In this document: piece after piece, positions 10,080-19,530 of the stretch
How positions within the stretch are numbered: position 1 is the first letter of the stretch
Layout: every line of letters starts with the position of its first letter
Notes under the pieces: generated by a model
Database searches by the model: none
What the model was told of the DNA's origin: nothing
Seen by the model: the letters and a program-made list of their open reading frames with translations, nothing else
Translations under genes and position numbers: made by a program
From: Nitrobacter sp. Nb-311A
GTDB lineage: Bacteria > Pseudomonadota > Alphaproteobacteria > Rhizobiales > Xanthobacteraceae
Assembly (NCBI RefSeq): GCF_000152905.1
Contig: NZ_AAMY01000007.1
Span: 1 to 64,000, forward strand
Direction of reading: 5' to 3'
Length of the DNA stretch: 64,000 nt

Positions 10080-10320
10080 GGATGTTATCGTCTGGTCGCT
10101 TTTTTGCGGCGAACAAGTCATCCACTTCGCCGGAAACAGCTCTAATCGTCTCTACCGCCTCGTCATGAGGGACAGACGAACAGCTGATCTGAACCTTTGA
10201 GCGGGTTCGAGCGACTCATTGTTGCTGGGGATTTCAGGGCCCAGTGCGTATAAGCCAGCGCCGCCGGCGAGCATATTCCGCCGCGCGGCGCTGTGCGTTC
10301 GTGCCGGAAAACACCCAGTC

Positions 10321-10369
10321 TATAGCGTTCGAGCGAAATGGGTCCCGGTTCGCGCGAAAAAACGCGGCA
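10321..10369. repeat. Dispersed palindromic repeat, family C
   Basis: The unit reads TATAGCGTTCGAGCGAAATG, then a CCCGGTTCGCGCG centre, then AAAACGCG. Related copies lie at 41411-41463, 47899-47953 and 50859-50914, always between genes. Confidence 0.75.
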
Positions 10370-10382
10370 AACCACAAAAAGC

Positions 10383-10424
10383 CAGGGGTCTGTCACCGTT
10401 CCATGAAACGGTAACAGACCCCTG
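10383..10424 (-). terminator. Rho-independent terminator of the porin gene
   Basis: A long stem, CAGGGGTCTGT with ACCGTT and its complement, closes over CCATGA. On the minus strand it is followed by GGCTTTTTGTGG. It lies about 25 bp past the porin stop codon. The hairpin core resembles those at 41360 and 47078. Confidence 0.85.
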
Positions 10425-10446
10425 AGAGAATCGTCAGACGACGTGG

Positions 10447-12006
10447 TTACCAGGTGCGCTGAGCCCGGAACATGACGGTCCAGATGTCCTGATCCCTCAG
10501 CTGATAGTTGCCTGTCGGCTTGTAGACAGCGAAATTGTTTGGAACATTCGCTACGCCGGCGTGCTTCTGATCCAACATGGTGTAAACGCCTTCCGTCGTG
10601 AAGGTCAGGTTCTTGACCGGCGTCCAGCGAAGGTTCGCACCGACCTGCGCGATGTTGAAATCAGGGTTACAGGCGGTGAAACCCGCACCAAGAGCCCTCG
10701 GAATGGAGACACCACACATATAGGATTTGGCTTCGCCGGTGTAGCTGATCGATGCGTAAGCCCCGAATACCGAACTGCTCCAGTACGGATTCCAGTGGTG
10801 GGTGTAGGCGCCGCGCATGCCCCAGGTCGAGACCAGTTGAAGCTGGCTGTTGGGAAAATAGACAGAATCGGGCGCATAGCCGAAACCAATGCTGCCAACA
10901 CCGCTGCCGCCATAGATGGTGTTAGCACCCGCCAAAGCGGTCATGTCCTGGATATTGTAGCGGGTCGCACCGTTGGTGTAGACGCCCGAAATATTGATCA
11001 CGTCACCCGGACCAGTCGGAATGTTCTTGATCGACAGAGCGCCTTGACCGGCCCAGCCCCACTTACCTCCAGGACCGCCGCTGGTTTCAAGGCCAGTGTA
11101 GTAGGCAGGGTTGTTGTGATGCGCTGCGAACGAGGCCTGGAACATGCCCCAGGCCTGATCGACGCGGAGTTGGCCGACGATATCCGGAAAGGTGGTTCCA
11201 CCATAGGCGCTGAGGCCGTAGCCGAAGAAAAGGGTGCCAAGAGCGACGGGGCCGAAGAAGGGTTGGGCAGATCCGAATCCACCAGCGTCGAGCGCGTTGA
11301 AGCCCGGGTATACCGAGAGGTTTTGAATGCCGGGCTGGTAGTATGCGCTTGGATCCTGCACGCCGATCGAAGCCGATACGCCGTTGCCGAACTCGGTGGT
11401 GTAGGTGAACTGGTTCACGCCCGTGAGCGCACCGCCGCCGCCGACAAGACCGTCATAGATGTTTCCGGGATATTGCCCCCAGGGAGCGCTGAACTGAGAG
11501 GCAGCTTTACCGATCGTGAAGCCGGCGAACTGGATGAAGGCGTGGAACACGCCAAGCTGGCCGCCGAGGACGCCTCCGTTCGGATTTCCGTCATACGCAG
11601 ACCCGCCGACGCGCACACCTCGGTAGCCGCCCGAGGTCCAGGTGAAAACCCCCTCGAAAAACGTGCGAACCACGCCGTAATCTGTCGCGGTGCGGGTGTC
11701 GATGGTCAGGTCCGATCGCGCGCGCCAGGTAAAAGCGTTGCCGGAACGGTTCTGCGCACCGGCCTGAAGCCCAGTGTTGCCTTGGAAGATCGTATTCGTA
11801 TTGACGCCCAGATCGGCGCGCATATAGCCGCCGAGCTTAATGCAGGTGTCGGTTCCGGGGATGTAATAGAAGCCCGCACCATACAGGGAGCAGACCTTCA
11901 CATATTCGACCGCTTTGGCTTTTAACGGAAGATCGGCAGCGTGAGCCCCGCTCATGACGACCAGCCCTGCCGCCGAGCCGAGGTAAAGGCTCTTCATCAA
12001 ATTCAT
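10447..12006 (-). CDS. Outer-membrane porin, Porin_2 (rhizobial Omp/RopA-like) family
   Basis: This 519-residue beta-barrel porin mediates passive diffusion across the outer membrane. A signal peptide MNLMKSLYLGSAAGLVVMSG ends at AHAADLP. VEYVKVCSLYGAGFYYIPGT and CIKLGGYMRADLG are the conserved N-terminal signature of the family, including the paired cysteines. The protein ends in an aromatic residue (RAQRTW), as barrel proteins do. The ATG at 12006 is preceded by GGAGGTTT; a long upstream extension of the frame is spurious. The gene is monocistronic, with its own terminator. Confidence 0.92.
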   Translation of the reverse strand: MNLMKSLYLGSAAGLVVMSGAHAADLPLKAKAVEYVKVCSLYGAGFYYIPGTDTCIKLGGYMRADLGVNTNTIFQGNTGLQAGAQNRSGNAFTWRARSDLTIDTRTATDYGVVRTFFEGVFTWTSGGYRGVRVGGSAYDGNPNGGVLGGQLGVFHAFIQFAGFTIGKAASQFSAPWGQYPGNIYDGLVGGGGALTGVNQFTYTTEFGNGVSASIGVQDPSAYYQPGIQNLSVYPGFNALDAGGFGSAQPFFGPVALGTLFFGYGLSAYGGTTFPDIVGQLRVDQAWGMFQASFAAHHNNPAYYTGLETSGGPGGKWGWAGQGALSIKNIPTGPGDVINISGVYTNGATRYNIQDMTALAGANTIYGGSGVGSIGFGYAPDSVYFPNSQLQLVSTWGMRGAYTHHWNPYWSSSVFGAYASISYTGEAKSYMCGVSIPRALGAGFTACNPDFNIAQVGANLRWTPVKNLTFTTEGVYTMLDQKHAGVANVPNNFAVYKPTGNYQLRDQDIWTVMFRAQRTW

Positions 12007-12684
12007 CGTCAAACCTCCAAGTTGTTCTGCAGGGCGATCGGATCCGCGAAGCGCAACACTCAGAGAGTGTTTCCCCACGTTGCGGACTAACCGATAGCGT
12101 TCGTGCTTGCGGACCCCGTCAAACGCGAGGTGGACGCAAGGCGACCAAACAGCGAACCATCTAAACCAGAACGACTTTGGGATGCCCCCCTCCGTCGTGC
12201 GATTAGAATTACCGAACCGCCTTGCACACGCAATGAAGGAAGCTTCGAAATGGAATAAGTTGAAAACGATTTTGGTGGCTTGTTGCACAAATGGCACACG
12301 CCAACGACCCGCATTTTCTTGCGTAAGGCATTGTTTTATATGTAATTTTCGTTCTAGGCCTGCTTTGAGCCTCCTGGACGGCGAATCCGCCCCTCATGGA
12401 ACGCAGTTCGGTGCCTGCAATTCAAACTTTGCAAGTCATCAACACTGATTCGATCGGGGGCCACCGTTTCTAAATTGAAAAATTTATAAAGAATTCAATG
12501 CTATATGGCGGATAACGCAAAGCCACGGTCTATAAAACTGCAACGCGAACGCACAACCGGTGAAGCTTGTCGGCATTGGCGTCACCGGTCTGCGGCACAT
12601 AGCCTCATGGGTTCCAGTACGACGCGTAATCTTGCGATCCGGCGCTTGCGGCTGGCGAGCGTGTCAGGCATATCGGTCATCAAC
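12007..12684. other. Porin upstream region, no gene seen
   Basis: This is a 678-bp region between the porin start and tRNA-Ser. A small inverted repeat (AACACTC AGA GAGTGTT, about 12054-12070) lies in the probable 5' leader of the porin mRNA. AT-rich stretches around 12330-12350 and 12475-12500 could be promoters. Frames here have no recognisable protein similarity. Confidence 0.5.
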
Positions 12685-12778
12685 GGAGCTGTGGCCGAGT
12701 GGCTGAAGGCGGCGGTTTGCTAAACCGTTATAGGGTTGTAAAGCCCTATCGAGGGTTCGAATCCCTCCGGCTCCGCCA
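12685..12778 (+). tRNA. tRNA-Ser (anticodon GCU)
   Basis: A 94-nt class II tRNA with encoded CCA. The acceptor arm GGAGCTG pairs with CGGCTCC. The D-arm contains GGCCGAGTGGCTGAAGGC, the anticodon loop reads TTTGCTAAA (GCT, for AGC/AGU serine codons), a long variable arm ATAGGGTTGTAAAGCCCTAT follows, and the T-arm is GAGGGTTCGAATCCCTC. The large variable arm is diagnostic of tRNA-Ser. Confidence 0.97.
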
Positions 12779-13068
12779 ATCAATGTTTATGCGGGTTTCT
12801 TGCATTTTCCATCGCAGAACCGCTACCCGCAGTTGGCGCAGTTGCCGCCAATAGCACGGCGGTCCCTTCGTGCTCCTGGCCGGATCAACTTCTGCAAAGC
12901 TGTATTTGGAGAGAATCCGTCGCCAATCGGCAACCCGAACGTTGACCCACTTGTCCACGATTAGCGTGCCGCCCGTTGCTCTGATGTGGCTCGTCGAGAT
13001 CAAACCTTTCTTGATTTTAAGCGTTGCATCGAAGTAACGTTTAGGTTGCTCGACAGTGGAGATTTCAA

Positions 13069-13497
13069 ATGTCCCGGGGCTTTGGCGCGATTCAACGTGC
13101 GATACTCGATGCGTTATCGGACAAATTGATCATCACTCTCTCGACACTCGACCTCGCCCACATCGTGAACGGCGGAGTGCGCAGCAGGTCGATGATCGCA
13201 TCGGTTCATCGTGCGCTTCGAACCTTGGAAGCCGTGGGCAAAGTCGTTCGTCTCGATGGGAGGTGGGCGCTCGCATCACGACAAAGAGAGGCCCGAAGCT
13301 ATAAGCACAGAAGGCCTGAGTCGCCTGCGCAGCAGAAGAACGAACGTTTGAAATTGATCTCGAAGATTCTTGGAATGCTAGGGTCGTCTCAAGACGGAGA
13401 GGTCCTGGCGGCCGCAAAAAAAGCGGAAGCCAAACGGATCGAGTTAGGGTTGTCTTGGGACGATATCATTCTGGGACAATCTTATTCGATCAGCTGA
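13069..13497 (+). CDS. Small winged-helix-like protein with DUF2786-like tail
   Basis: This 142-residue protein has an N-terminal half that looks like a winged helix (SMIASVHRALRTLEAVGKV, then LDGRWAL at about residues 42-68). The C-terminal half, LISKILGMLGSSQDGEVLAA and then KAEAKRIELGLSWDDII, resembles the DUF2786-like segment often found in phage and accessory genes of Rhizobiales. A GTGGAG ribosome-binding site precedes the ATG. It stands alone, 290 bp downstream of tRNA-Ser and converging on the cso-linked protease. A DNA-binding role is inference. Confidence 0.65.
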   Translation: MSRGFGAIQRAILDALSDKLIITLSTLDLAHIVNGGVRSRSMIASVHRALRTLEAVGKVVRLDGRWALASRQREARSYKHRRPESPAQQKNERLKLISKILGMLGSSQDGEVLAAAKKAEAKRIELGLSWDDIILGQSYSIS

Positions 13498-13520
13498 GAG
13501 CAGCTCCCGCGCGGATCGTT

Positions 13521-14348
13521 TCAGTCAGCCAGCCATTTCCGTACGTATGCATCAATGTGCTCACGGACGGATTCAGACTTGATCACCAAGCCGAGGTCGA
13601 TCATTTCCGCGCCGATAAACCCGTCCGCGGTCTGTGTCGGCACCGGCCCGGGCACGAGCTGGTTGGCCTCTTCGCGGAAGAACACCTCCGCCACCACCCC
13701 GGCGAACCATATCGTACGCGCCGCGTCGCCACGCGGACGCAGCGGATCGTCGCGCATCACGAATACCGGGCTGCCGCTCGATCCGGGATACACAGCGGCG
13801 TCGATCAGGAATTGCTTGTGCCCCTCGAAGTCGAGTTCCAGCGGCGTGGCGGTGGTGCCGCGGCGCAGGATTGGCATGAGGTTGACCTGATCCCAAACCC
13901 CGCTGGGATAGCCGACGAACAGCACGTCCTCCAGCGCGTCGAAGCCCCGCACTGTGGCCGCATCGGGAATGCGCTGGCTGTCGATCGCATGGTAATAGAG
14001 TTGCACGCCGAGATCGCGCGCCGCGCGCTCAAGAGGCCGCAGCGGCACGATGGCGAGATCGACAGCAGGATCGGGATGGACGAACCATGCCGCGGGGAAG
14101 TCGTCGATGTTGAGCTGAAAGCGCCGGCCGAATGCCGGCTTGCCCTCGCTCGTCTGCGTGAACACCAGGCCGCCGCGGCGCACGCCCTCAACCAGGTGCC
14201 GGTTGGTGACGACAAACGGCGTACTGCCTTTGGCGTGGGCGTGACTGAGAATGAAGGCTGTGCCCGAGCCGGCGCTGCCGTCCTCGAGTTCGGTATCCAC
14301 TCGCACCGTGGAGAACAGCAGTTTCTTTGCTATGGAGTCGATTTCCAT
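13521..14348 (-). CDS. Carboxysome-cluster trypsin-like serine protease, cytosolic
   Basis: This 275-residue protein has a chymotrypsin/trypsin-like fold. GSGTAFILSH opens the domain; the catalytic triad is H51 in TNRHLV, D97 in AVDLAIVPL and S191 in YPGSSGSPV. No signal peptide or membrane segment is visible, so it should act in the cytoplasm, unlike DegP. It is the last gene of the long leftward cso operon, only 4 bp after the csoS1D-like gene. Its substrate is unknown; shell or assembly proteins are a guess based only on location. Confidence 0.8.
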   Translation of the reverse strand: MEIDSIAKKLLFSTVRVDTELEDGSAGSGTAFILSHAHAKGSTPFVVTNRHLVEGVRRGGLVFTQTSEGKPAFGRRFQLNIDDFPAAWFVHPDPAVDLAIVPLRPLERAARDLGVQLYYHAIDSQRIPDAATVRGFDALEDVLFVGYPSGVWDQVNLMPILRRGTTATPLELDFEGHKQFLIDAAVYPGSSGSPVFVMRDDPLRPRGDAARTIWFAGVVAEVFFREEANQLVPGPVPTQTADGFIGAEMIDLGLVIKSESVREHIDAYVRKWLAD

Positions 14349-14352
14349 GGGC

Positions 14353-14985
14353 TCACCCGTGCGAGACGGCGCGCTGATTCAAGCGCTCGATCGCGGCTAT
14401 CGCCGCGCGCTGTGCTTCCTCGGCCTCGGCCTCATTGCCCATCATGGTCAGACGGCCAAAAGAACCGAAGGCTTTGACATCAACCAAGGTAATGTGCGCG
14501 GCCTTTTCAGCTTCGTTGGCGGCATAGACGATATAGCCCGCCGGCTCGACCTCCAGGATGAACATGCTCTTGCCAGGCAGGATCATCGAGCCCTTGCGCA
14601 ATTGGCGGTTGATCAGCGTGGCATGGTCAGGCGTGATGGCGCGGATGATCTCGTTCCATGCCACCTTGCAGCGCAGCCGCGACTCCATGGTGGTGTTGAG
14701 CTGACGCAGGATCAGCTCGCCAGCGGCAAGCACCTCGCTCTGGTTGCGGAAGTGGAGTTCCATCGAACCGAAAGCACGCTCGACGACTTGCTCGCCCATA
14801 CGCACGTTGGTTTTCTTCAGCGCGATATCCGAGAGATTATGCACCGCCATGCCGGGGGCGACCTCGATCCACATGCAGGCATCGCCAGGCACCGGCAAAA
14901 AACCCTGCGAAGACGTCGCGATATAGGACGCCAGCTGCGGCTGCAGCGCGTCCATGAACACGTAGGTTCGCAGGGTGATCTTCAT
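14353..14985 (-). CDS. csoS1D: Tandem BMC-domain shell protein, CsoS1D-like
   Basis: This 210-residue protein appears to contain two BMC-like halves. One includes [20 protein letters not shown] and [17 protein letters not shown] (about 55-92). The other includes [20 protein letters not shown] and [20 protein letters not shown] (about 142-190). Size and position after cbbO fit CsoS1D, a pseudohexameric shell protein with a large gated pore in alpha-carboxysomes. The assignment rests on these weak repeats plus context, since overall identity could not be tested. Confidence 0.65.
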   Translation of the reverse strand: MKITLRTYVFMDALQPQLASYIATSSQGFLPVPGDACMWIEVAPGMAVHNLSDIALKKTNVRMGEQVVERAFGSMELHFRNQSEVLAAGELILRQLNTTMESRLRCKVAWNEIIRAITPDHATLINRQLRKGSMILPGKSMFILEVEPAGYIVYAANEAEKAAHITLVDVKAFGSFGRLTMMGNEAEAEEAQRAAIAAIERLNQRAVSHG

Positions 14986-14998
14986 CCTCGCCCCACCC

Positions 14999-17359
14999 TC
15001 ACCGCGTCAGGCTCATGTAGAGCATGGGCAGCTTTTCCGGCAGGCGCTCGGCCTGATCGATGACGGTGAAGTTCTTTATGCCGAAAATGCGCGACACGTA
15101 CTGGTCGGCATGCGGATCGAGCGAAAGAGCGTATACCGTAATGCCTTGGCGGCTGAGTTCTTCCACCGCGGCCTTGGTGTCATGGCGCAGGTATTTCGGA
15201 TCGGTGACGTCGTTGTCGGCGGGCTCGCCGTCGGTGACAACGAACACGACGCGTTTGCTCCTCGGCTGCAGCGCCAGATAGTGGGCGGCATGGCGCAGCG
15301 CTGCGCCCATGCGGGTGGAGAGCCGCCCTTTCATCCCCGCCAACCGCGCCTTGACCACATCATCATACGGCTGGTCGAAATCCTTGAAGCGGTGGTAGTG
15401 CACATCGTGCCGGCCGTCAGAACAAAAGCCATGAATGGCGAACGGGTCGCCGATGCGATCCAGCGCACCTGCCAGCAACACGGTGGCGGCGCGCGTGAGA
15501 TCCATCACCGTGTAGTCGTGACCGCGCACCTTGTCGTTTGACGACTCGGACATGTCCAGCAACACCAACACCGCCAGATCGCGCAGCGTACGCTTGTAAC
15601 GCATCATGATGCGCGGATCGTGCTGCTGGCCGATGCGGATGTCGATCATCGCGCGCACCGCGGCGTTGATGTCGACTTCGTCGCCATCCTCCACATGACG
15701 GATGCGCTGCATGCCTTGCGGCACCATCGACTCGATCAAGAACTTGAGCCGCGAAATGATCGGCTTGTGCTCAAGGATGATGCCCTCGATCACCTCCAGC
15801 TCGCCCATCGCCGAGTGGTACTCAAGCAACGTCACCCAGTTTGGACGCTCAAGCTGGATCTGATAGTCCCACTCCGGATAGTGGAAAGGCTCGGAGACCG
15901 GCGGGCGACCTTCGAGCGAGTTGATGCTCACGTTCTCCTGGTCGAGATAGAACTCGGTCGGAAGCTCCCACACCTCCTGCGCATCGTCGCCGGCGAACTC
16001 GACGTCCACCTCGTTGACCATTTCCATCACGTTGACTTTTTTGCGCACCTGCTGGCGAGTCTCCCAGGTGGCGGCCATCACCTGCGCCTCGTCGTATTCC
16101 TCAAGAAACCAGACGGCACGATTGTCATCGCGGTAGATGGCGCTGAGCGCATCGGTGAGCTTGTTGTAGGTAGGCAGGTCGAGTTCGAACAGGCGGTGCG
16201 ATAAATCCACGCCCAGATTCCAGCTCACCTGATTGCTGTCCAGATCGGACTGGGCGCGAAATGCGGCCACGCCCTGCTGCACGAACGGATGCGGATCGTT
16301 CGCGTCGGGATCGAGCAAGGCGCGGGTGAGACGATCAAGCAACTCCCCCACGGTCTGCGGCTGGACCGAATAGTCAAACACCGGATGCAACGCCAACCAG
16401 GCCTGGCGCATCCCGGGGAATTTGCGGATCGCCAGTTCCTCCACGCGCGCATCTTCGAACAATTCGATCAGCGCCATCTGGACCGGCAACAGCTGCTGCA
16501 TCGAAAGCGGCGTCTGGGTGAATACAAGATGCGCAGCGCAGTGGTTGATGGCGGCGCGGTAAATTTCAAGCGCGCTGACGATCCGTTCGGGTGCGGTCGC
16601 ATCGCCCTCGGGTTTATAGTCGTCATAGGCGTCTGCGATGTGGATGACATAGTGCTCGATGTACGGCCTGAGCCCCTCGCGGCTCTCGTAATCGCCGGCG
16701 GTTGGACGCAGAAAAAAATCGCGGCCCCAGATCGCGCGCATGTAGATGTTGAGCCGCCGCTGGATATCGACGAACAGCGTGCCTTTGCGCTCTTGCTGCA
16801 GCACCGCCATTGCATCGGCGCTCTGCAGTCCGAAATAGGCCGCCTGCCCTTCGAAATCGGTCTTGTAAGCCTGCACTCCCCACTGCACCCAGCGGCGCAG
16901 GCCGCCCAGGGTGAGTTGGCTGAGCAAGCGGTCGAGATTTTCCAGCATCGGCCGCAGGCCGCGCGGAGCCTGCGCCAGCATGATTTCCAGCACATTGAGA
17001 TACTGGCGAAACAGCCCGGCATCGCCCACCCGGTGCGCCGCCAACGGCGCGGTGCTGGCGATCAGCGCCAGAACCTGGCCTGAGGTTTTGGACGCCATGC
17101 TCAGCAGGAAGTTGACCAGATCGGGCAGCACCTCCTCGCCGATGGCGCGCCCGACCTCCGGCATGGACTGGATGAAACTCACCACCAGGTCCTCGCCGCG
17201 ACCTAGCTCATGCAGCGCCACCGCGCCTTTCAGATAGCCATCCAGCCCGCGCGGGCTGATGGCCCGCGCAGCCTCGTTCCAGGAGGCGCGCAGCAACTCC
17301 TGCGCGCGGCCGGGCAGCTCGTCGAGAAGCTCTTGGAACTCGTTTAGGTGGATAGCCAT
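14999..17359 (-). CDS. cbbO: RuBisCO activase adaptor CbbO (VWA domain)
   Basis: This 786-residue protein is the adaptor that brings the CbbQ AAA+ motor to inhibited RuBisCO. The N-terminal two thirds are helical and family-specific. The C-terminal von Willebrand A domain (from about residue 590) has the MIDAS motif [10 protein letters not shown] and later [11 protein letters not shown]. Length is as expected for CbbO. It lies 92 bp downstream of cbbQ and 13 bp before the csoS1D-like gene, all on the same strand. Confidence 0.93.
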   Translation of the reverse strand: MAIHLNEFQELLDELPGRAQELLRASWNEAARAISPRGLDGYLKGAVALHELGRGEDLVVSFIQSMPEVGRAIGEEVLPDLVNFLLSMASKTSGQVLALIASTAPLAAHRVGDAGLFRQYLNVLEIMLAQAPRGLRPMLENLDRLLSQLTLGGLRRWVQWGVQAYKTDFEGQAAYFGLQSADAMAVLQQERKGTLFVDIQRRLNIYMRAIWGRDFFLRPTAGDYESREGLRPYIEHYVIHIADAYDDYKPEGDATAPERIVSALEIYRAAINHCAAHLVFTQTPLSMQQLLPVQMALIELFEDARVEELAIRKFPGMRQAWLALHPVFDYSVQPQTVGELLDRLTRALLDPDANDPHPFVQQGVAAFRAQSDLDSNQVSWNLGVDLSHRLFELDLPTYNKLTDALSAIYRDDNRAVWFLEEYDEAQVMAATWETRQQVRKKVNVMEMVNEVDVEFAGDDAQEVWELPTEFYLDQENVSINSLEGRPPVSEPFHYPEWDYQIQLERPNWVTLLEYHSAMGELEVIEGIILEHKPIISRLKFLIESMVPQGMQRIRHVEDGDEVDINAAVRAMIDIRIGQQHDPRIMMRYKRTLRDLAVLVLLDMSESSNDKVRGHDYTVMDLTRAATVLLAGALDRIGDPFAIHGFCSDGRHDVHYHRFKDFDQPYDDVVKARLAGMKGRLSTRMGAALRHAAHYLALQPRSKRVVFVVTDGEPADNDVTDPKYLRHDTKAAVEELSRQGITVYALSLDPHADQYVSRIFGIKNFTVIDQAERLPEKLPMLYMSLTR

Positions 17360-17451
17360 GATGTGTAAGTTCGGAGCGCCCTGGCAGCGCCGGGCCCCGG
17401 CCGATCTCTAGTTTCCTTTCTCACCTCGCGCCCGCAGATCGTCGGAGACCC

Positions 17452-18375
17452 TCAGAAATATGTCGTCACCGCGGAATCGAGCGCGTTGCGCATATCGGGA
17501 TCGTCGGTGATGGGACGCACTAACGCCACGCGGCAGGCGGCCAGCGGCGCGACGCCGCGGGAAATCAGCGAGCCGGCGTAGATCAGCATGCGGGTCGAAA
17601 TGCCCTCATCCAGCCCATGACCTTTGAGGTTGCGCGCATGTTCGGCGATATGGACCAGCTTTTTCGCCGCGTCCAAACCGACGCCGCTCTCGTGTACGAC
17701 GATCTCGGCCTCGACTTCATGTTCAGGGTAGTTGAAGTCCAGCGCGCCGAACCGCTGCTTGGTCGACTGCTTCAGATCCTTCATCAGCGACTGGTAGCCG
17801 GGGTTGTAAGAGATGACGACCTGGAAATCCGGATGCGCCTCGACGATCTCGCCCTTCTTCTCCAGCGGCAGAATGCGCCGCGCGTCGGTCAGGGAGTGAA
17901 TCACGACCGTGGTGTCCTGACGCGCCTCGACCACTTCGTCGAGATAGCAAATCCCGCCGAAACGGGCCGCCATGGTCAAAGGCCCGTCCTGCCAGCGGGT
18001 GCCGTTGGCGTCGAGCAAGAAGCGGCCGACAAGATCGCTGGCGGTCATGTCTTCGTTGCACGCGACGGTGACCAGCGGCTTGCCGAGCTTCCAAGCCATG
18101 TATTCAACGAACCGCGTCTTGCCGCAACCTGTCGGACCCTTCAGCATCATCGGCATGCGGACCGAATAGGCGGCTTCATAAAGCGCGACTTCATCGGTGA
18201 CGGCGCGGTAATAGGGCTCCTTGGCGACGCGGTAGGCTTCCAGCCCGGCCGCAGCGCCTGTCGTATCCGTTAGCATGCGCGGGGCCGCGCCGCTCGGCGC
18301 AGTGGAATCCACCGGAACGTGGAAGGCTGGGTTACGTCGCGGAAGGTAGCCGCGTTTGGTGAGATCGCTACTCAT
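17452..18375 (-). CDS. cbbQ: RuBisCO activase ATPase CbbQ (MoxR-type AAA+)
   Basis: This 307-residue AAA+ ATPase forms the motor that removes sugar-phosphate inhibitors from RuBisCO together with CbbO. Walker A is GPTGCGKT at about 80-87, Walker B is GGICYLDEV near 145, and sensor 1 lies in VVISYNPGYQ. LDEGISTRMLIYAGSLI belongs to the C-terminal lid. The ATG at 18375 (MSSDLTKRGYLPRRNPAF) is chosen; the frame stays open upstream but through arginine-rich shadow sequence that overlaps mcdB. Confidence 0.94.
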   Translation of the reverse strand: MSSDLTKRGYLPRRNPAFHVPVDSTAPSGAAPRMLTDTTGAAAGLEAYRVAKEPYYRAVTDEVALYEAAYSVRMPMMLKGPTGCGKTRFVEYMAWKLGKPLVTVACNEDMTASDLVGRFLLDANGTRWQDGPLTMAARFGGICYLDEVVEARQDTTVVIHSLTDARRILPLEKKGEIVEAHPDFQVVISYNPGYQSLMKDLKQSTKQRFGALDFNYPEHEVEAEIVVHESGVGLDAAKKLVHIAEHARNLKGHGLDEGISTRMLIYAGSLISRGVAPLAACRVALVRPITDDPDMRNALDSAVTTYF

Positions 18376-18394
18376 GATCGGGTTCCTGGAAATC

Positions 18395-18628
18395 TCAATC
18401 CGGCCAAATGCGGTCGGGAAACAGTTCCTGCGCACTATCCGGCGGCGCGGCCGCCAATGATTGTGGAGGCGCAGGCTTGGCGGCAGCCGTCTTGGCCGTG
18501 GCCGAAGCGGAACGCGGCGTCTTGCGGGTCTCAGCCTTTTCCTTCTCGTCCTTCTCGGCGGGGGCAGGCTCCGCGCCGGCCTTGGCCTGACGGACGCTGC
18601 TGGCAAGTTTGTCTTTGATGCTGGTCAT
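18395..18628 (-). CDS. mcdB: Carboxysome positioning protein McdB, alpha type
   Basis: This 77-residue low-complexity protein is rich in Ala, Lys, Glu and Pro. It directly follows mcdA (4-bp overlap, ATGA). It begins MTSIKDKLASSVRQAK and ends ELFPDRIWPD. A disordered body and a lone tryptophan near the C-terminus are features reported for McdB of proteobacterial alpha-carboxysomes, where it links carboxysomes to the McdA gradient on the nucleoid. Identification depends on context plus the tail, since the body has no conserved fold. Confidence 0.8.
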   Translation of the reverse strand: MTSIKDKLASSVRQAKAGAEPAPAEKDEKEKAETRKTPRSASATAKTAAAKPAPPQSLAAAPPDSAQELFPDRIWPD

Positions 18629-19260
18629 GCAAGAATCTCCTCTATGAGGCCTTCGATCTCCGCGACCGCACTTTGGCCGCGCGCCCCTAGTTGGTAGGCT
18701 GATACGCCCTCAAGCGCAGCAGTCTTGTAGATGCCGCGACGGCGGACCGGCGTCCGCAGCACCGGCAGGCCGAACTCGGCCAGCGCCTCCTGCATCGCCG
18801 CCGATAGCGCGCTACGCGCCTCGATCTGGTTCGGCAGCAGGTAAGCGCGCAGCCGGGGATTGAGACGCCGGGCCTCATCAATGTCCTGCGGCAACCGCAG
18901 GCTGGCCCACAGATCCATCGGCGAAGGCAGCACCGGGATGACAGCCACGTCGCAGCTTTGCAGCGCCAGCGCCGCCGCTCGGCTCTCGACCGCCGGCGGG
19001 CAATCCAACACGACGAACGGATAGGCTCTAAAGTCCCGCCGGAGATCGACCGGCCCCGCGCCCACGCGCAGGTGTTTGACCGTGGCGGGAAAGGATTGCG
19101 TGCCTGCCGCGGCCCATTGCGTGGCAGAGCCCTGCGGATCCAGATCGACCACAACCGCTGATGCACGCCGCGCCAGCCCCGCGCCGAGATGCATGGCCAC
19201 GGTCGTTTTGCCGGCGCCGCCTTTCTGGTTGATCACCGCGATGACCAGTGGGCCGCCCAT
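18625..19260 (-). CDS. mcdA: Carboxysome positioning ATPase McdA (ParA family)
   Basis: This 211-residue ParA/MinD-type ATPase forms gradients on the nucleoid that space carboxysomes. The deviant Walker A KGGAGKTT lies at residues 13-20 with the signature lysine K13. VVDLDPQGSATQWAA follows as the A' box, and FVVLDCPPAV is Walker B. It sits in the cso operon, starting 3 bp after acRAF and overlapping mcdB, which argues for a carboxysome role rather than chromosome or plasmid segregation. Confidence 0.9.
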   Translation of the reverse strand: MGGPLVIAVINQKGGAGKTTVAMHLGAGLARRASAVVVDLDPQGSATQWAAAGTQSFPATVKHLRVGAGPVDLRRDFRAYPFVVLDCPPAVESRAAALALQSCDVAVIPVLPSPMDLWASLRLPQDIDEARRLNPRLRAYLLPNQIEARSALSAAMQEALAEFGLPVLRTPVRRRGIYKTAALEGVSAYQLGARGQSAVAEIEGLIEEILA

Positions 19261-19263
19261 CGC

Positions 19264-19530
19264 TCACTCCCCGCGGTCGGCTAGAGCAGCTATACGCCCA
19301 GCGAACTGTTCGTCCTCGACGCTCAACGCAGCGCCGTCGGCCGCCCCGATCGTGATGTTGACGTAGGTGGTGCCGAAGTTGATGTTCTGCGGATGGCGCT
19401 GAATCTCCTCGGACAGTGCGGAAAGCGCGTCGAGGAAGGCACGGGTCTGCGCATATTGCGCAAACGCAAAGCGACGAAACAACGTCGGCGGCTTGTCGCG
19501 GCGCTCCCAACCTTGAAAATCATCAGTCAT
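19264..19530 (-). CDS. Alpha-carboxysome RuBisCO assembly factor acRAF (pterin dehydratase-like)
   Basis: This 88-residue protein has the pterin-4a-carbinolamine dehydratase fold. It starts FQGWERRDKPPTLFRRFAF and contains HPQNINFGTTYVNITI, the position of the PCD active-site block, where the catalytic histidines of true dehydratases are largely lost. In alpha-carboxysome loci this gene encodes an assembly chaperone for RuBisCO. Its ATG overlaps the terminal TGA of the broken bacterioferritin-like gene upstream, showing they were once translationally coupled. Confidence 0.87.
   Translation of the reverse strand: MTDDFQGWERRDKPPTLFRRFAFAQYAQTRAFLDALSALSEEIQRHPQNINFGTTYVNITIGAADGAALSVEDEQFAGRIAALADRGE

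Larger units (their letters stand above)
9551..10446. other. Repeat-rich intergenic region with transposase relic
   Basis: About 0.9 kb without an intact gene lies between the slt gene and the porin gene. It holds a long composite palindromic repeat (9652-9747), a decayed IS5-type transposase end (9755-10025), a perfect 11-bp inverted repeat (10042-10079), another dispersed palindrome (10321-10369) and the porin terminator (10383-10424). The remaining sequence shows nothing recognisable. Confidence 0.7.

Noticed and set aside
10561-11925. Long plus-strand open frame opposite the porin gene
   Set aside because: It is a shadow of the porin in a GC-rich genome. It resembles no protein family, while the opposite strand has a full signal peptide and barrel.
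12746-13003. Minus-strand frame ending in WRSRRDSNPR
   Set aside because: That ending is the well-known antisense translation of a tRNA 3' end; the rest has no similarity.
17452-18606. Longer cbbQ with an arginine-rich N-terminus
   Set aside because: The extra 77 residues are a shadow of mcdB in another frame; the ATG at 18375 gives the normal family start and length.
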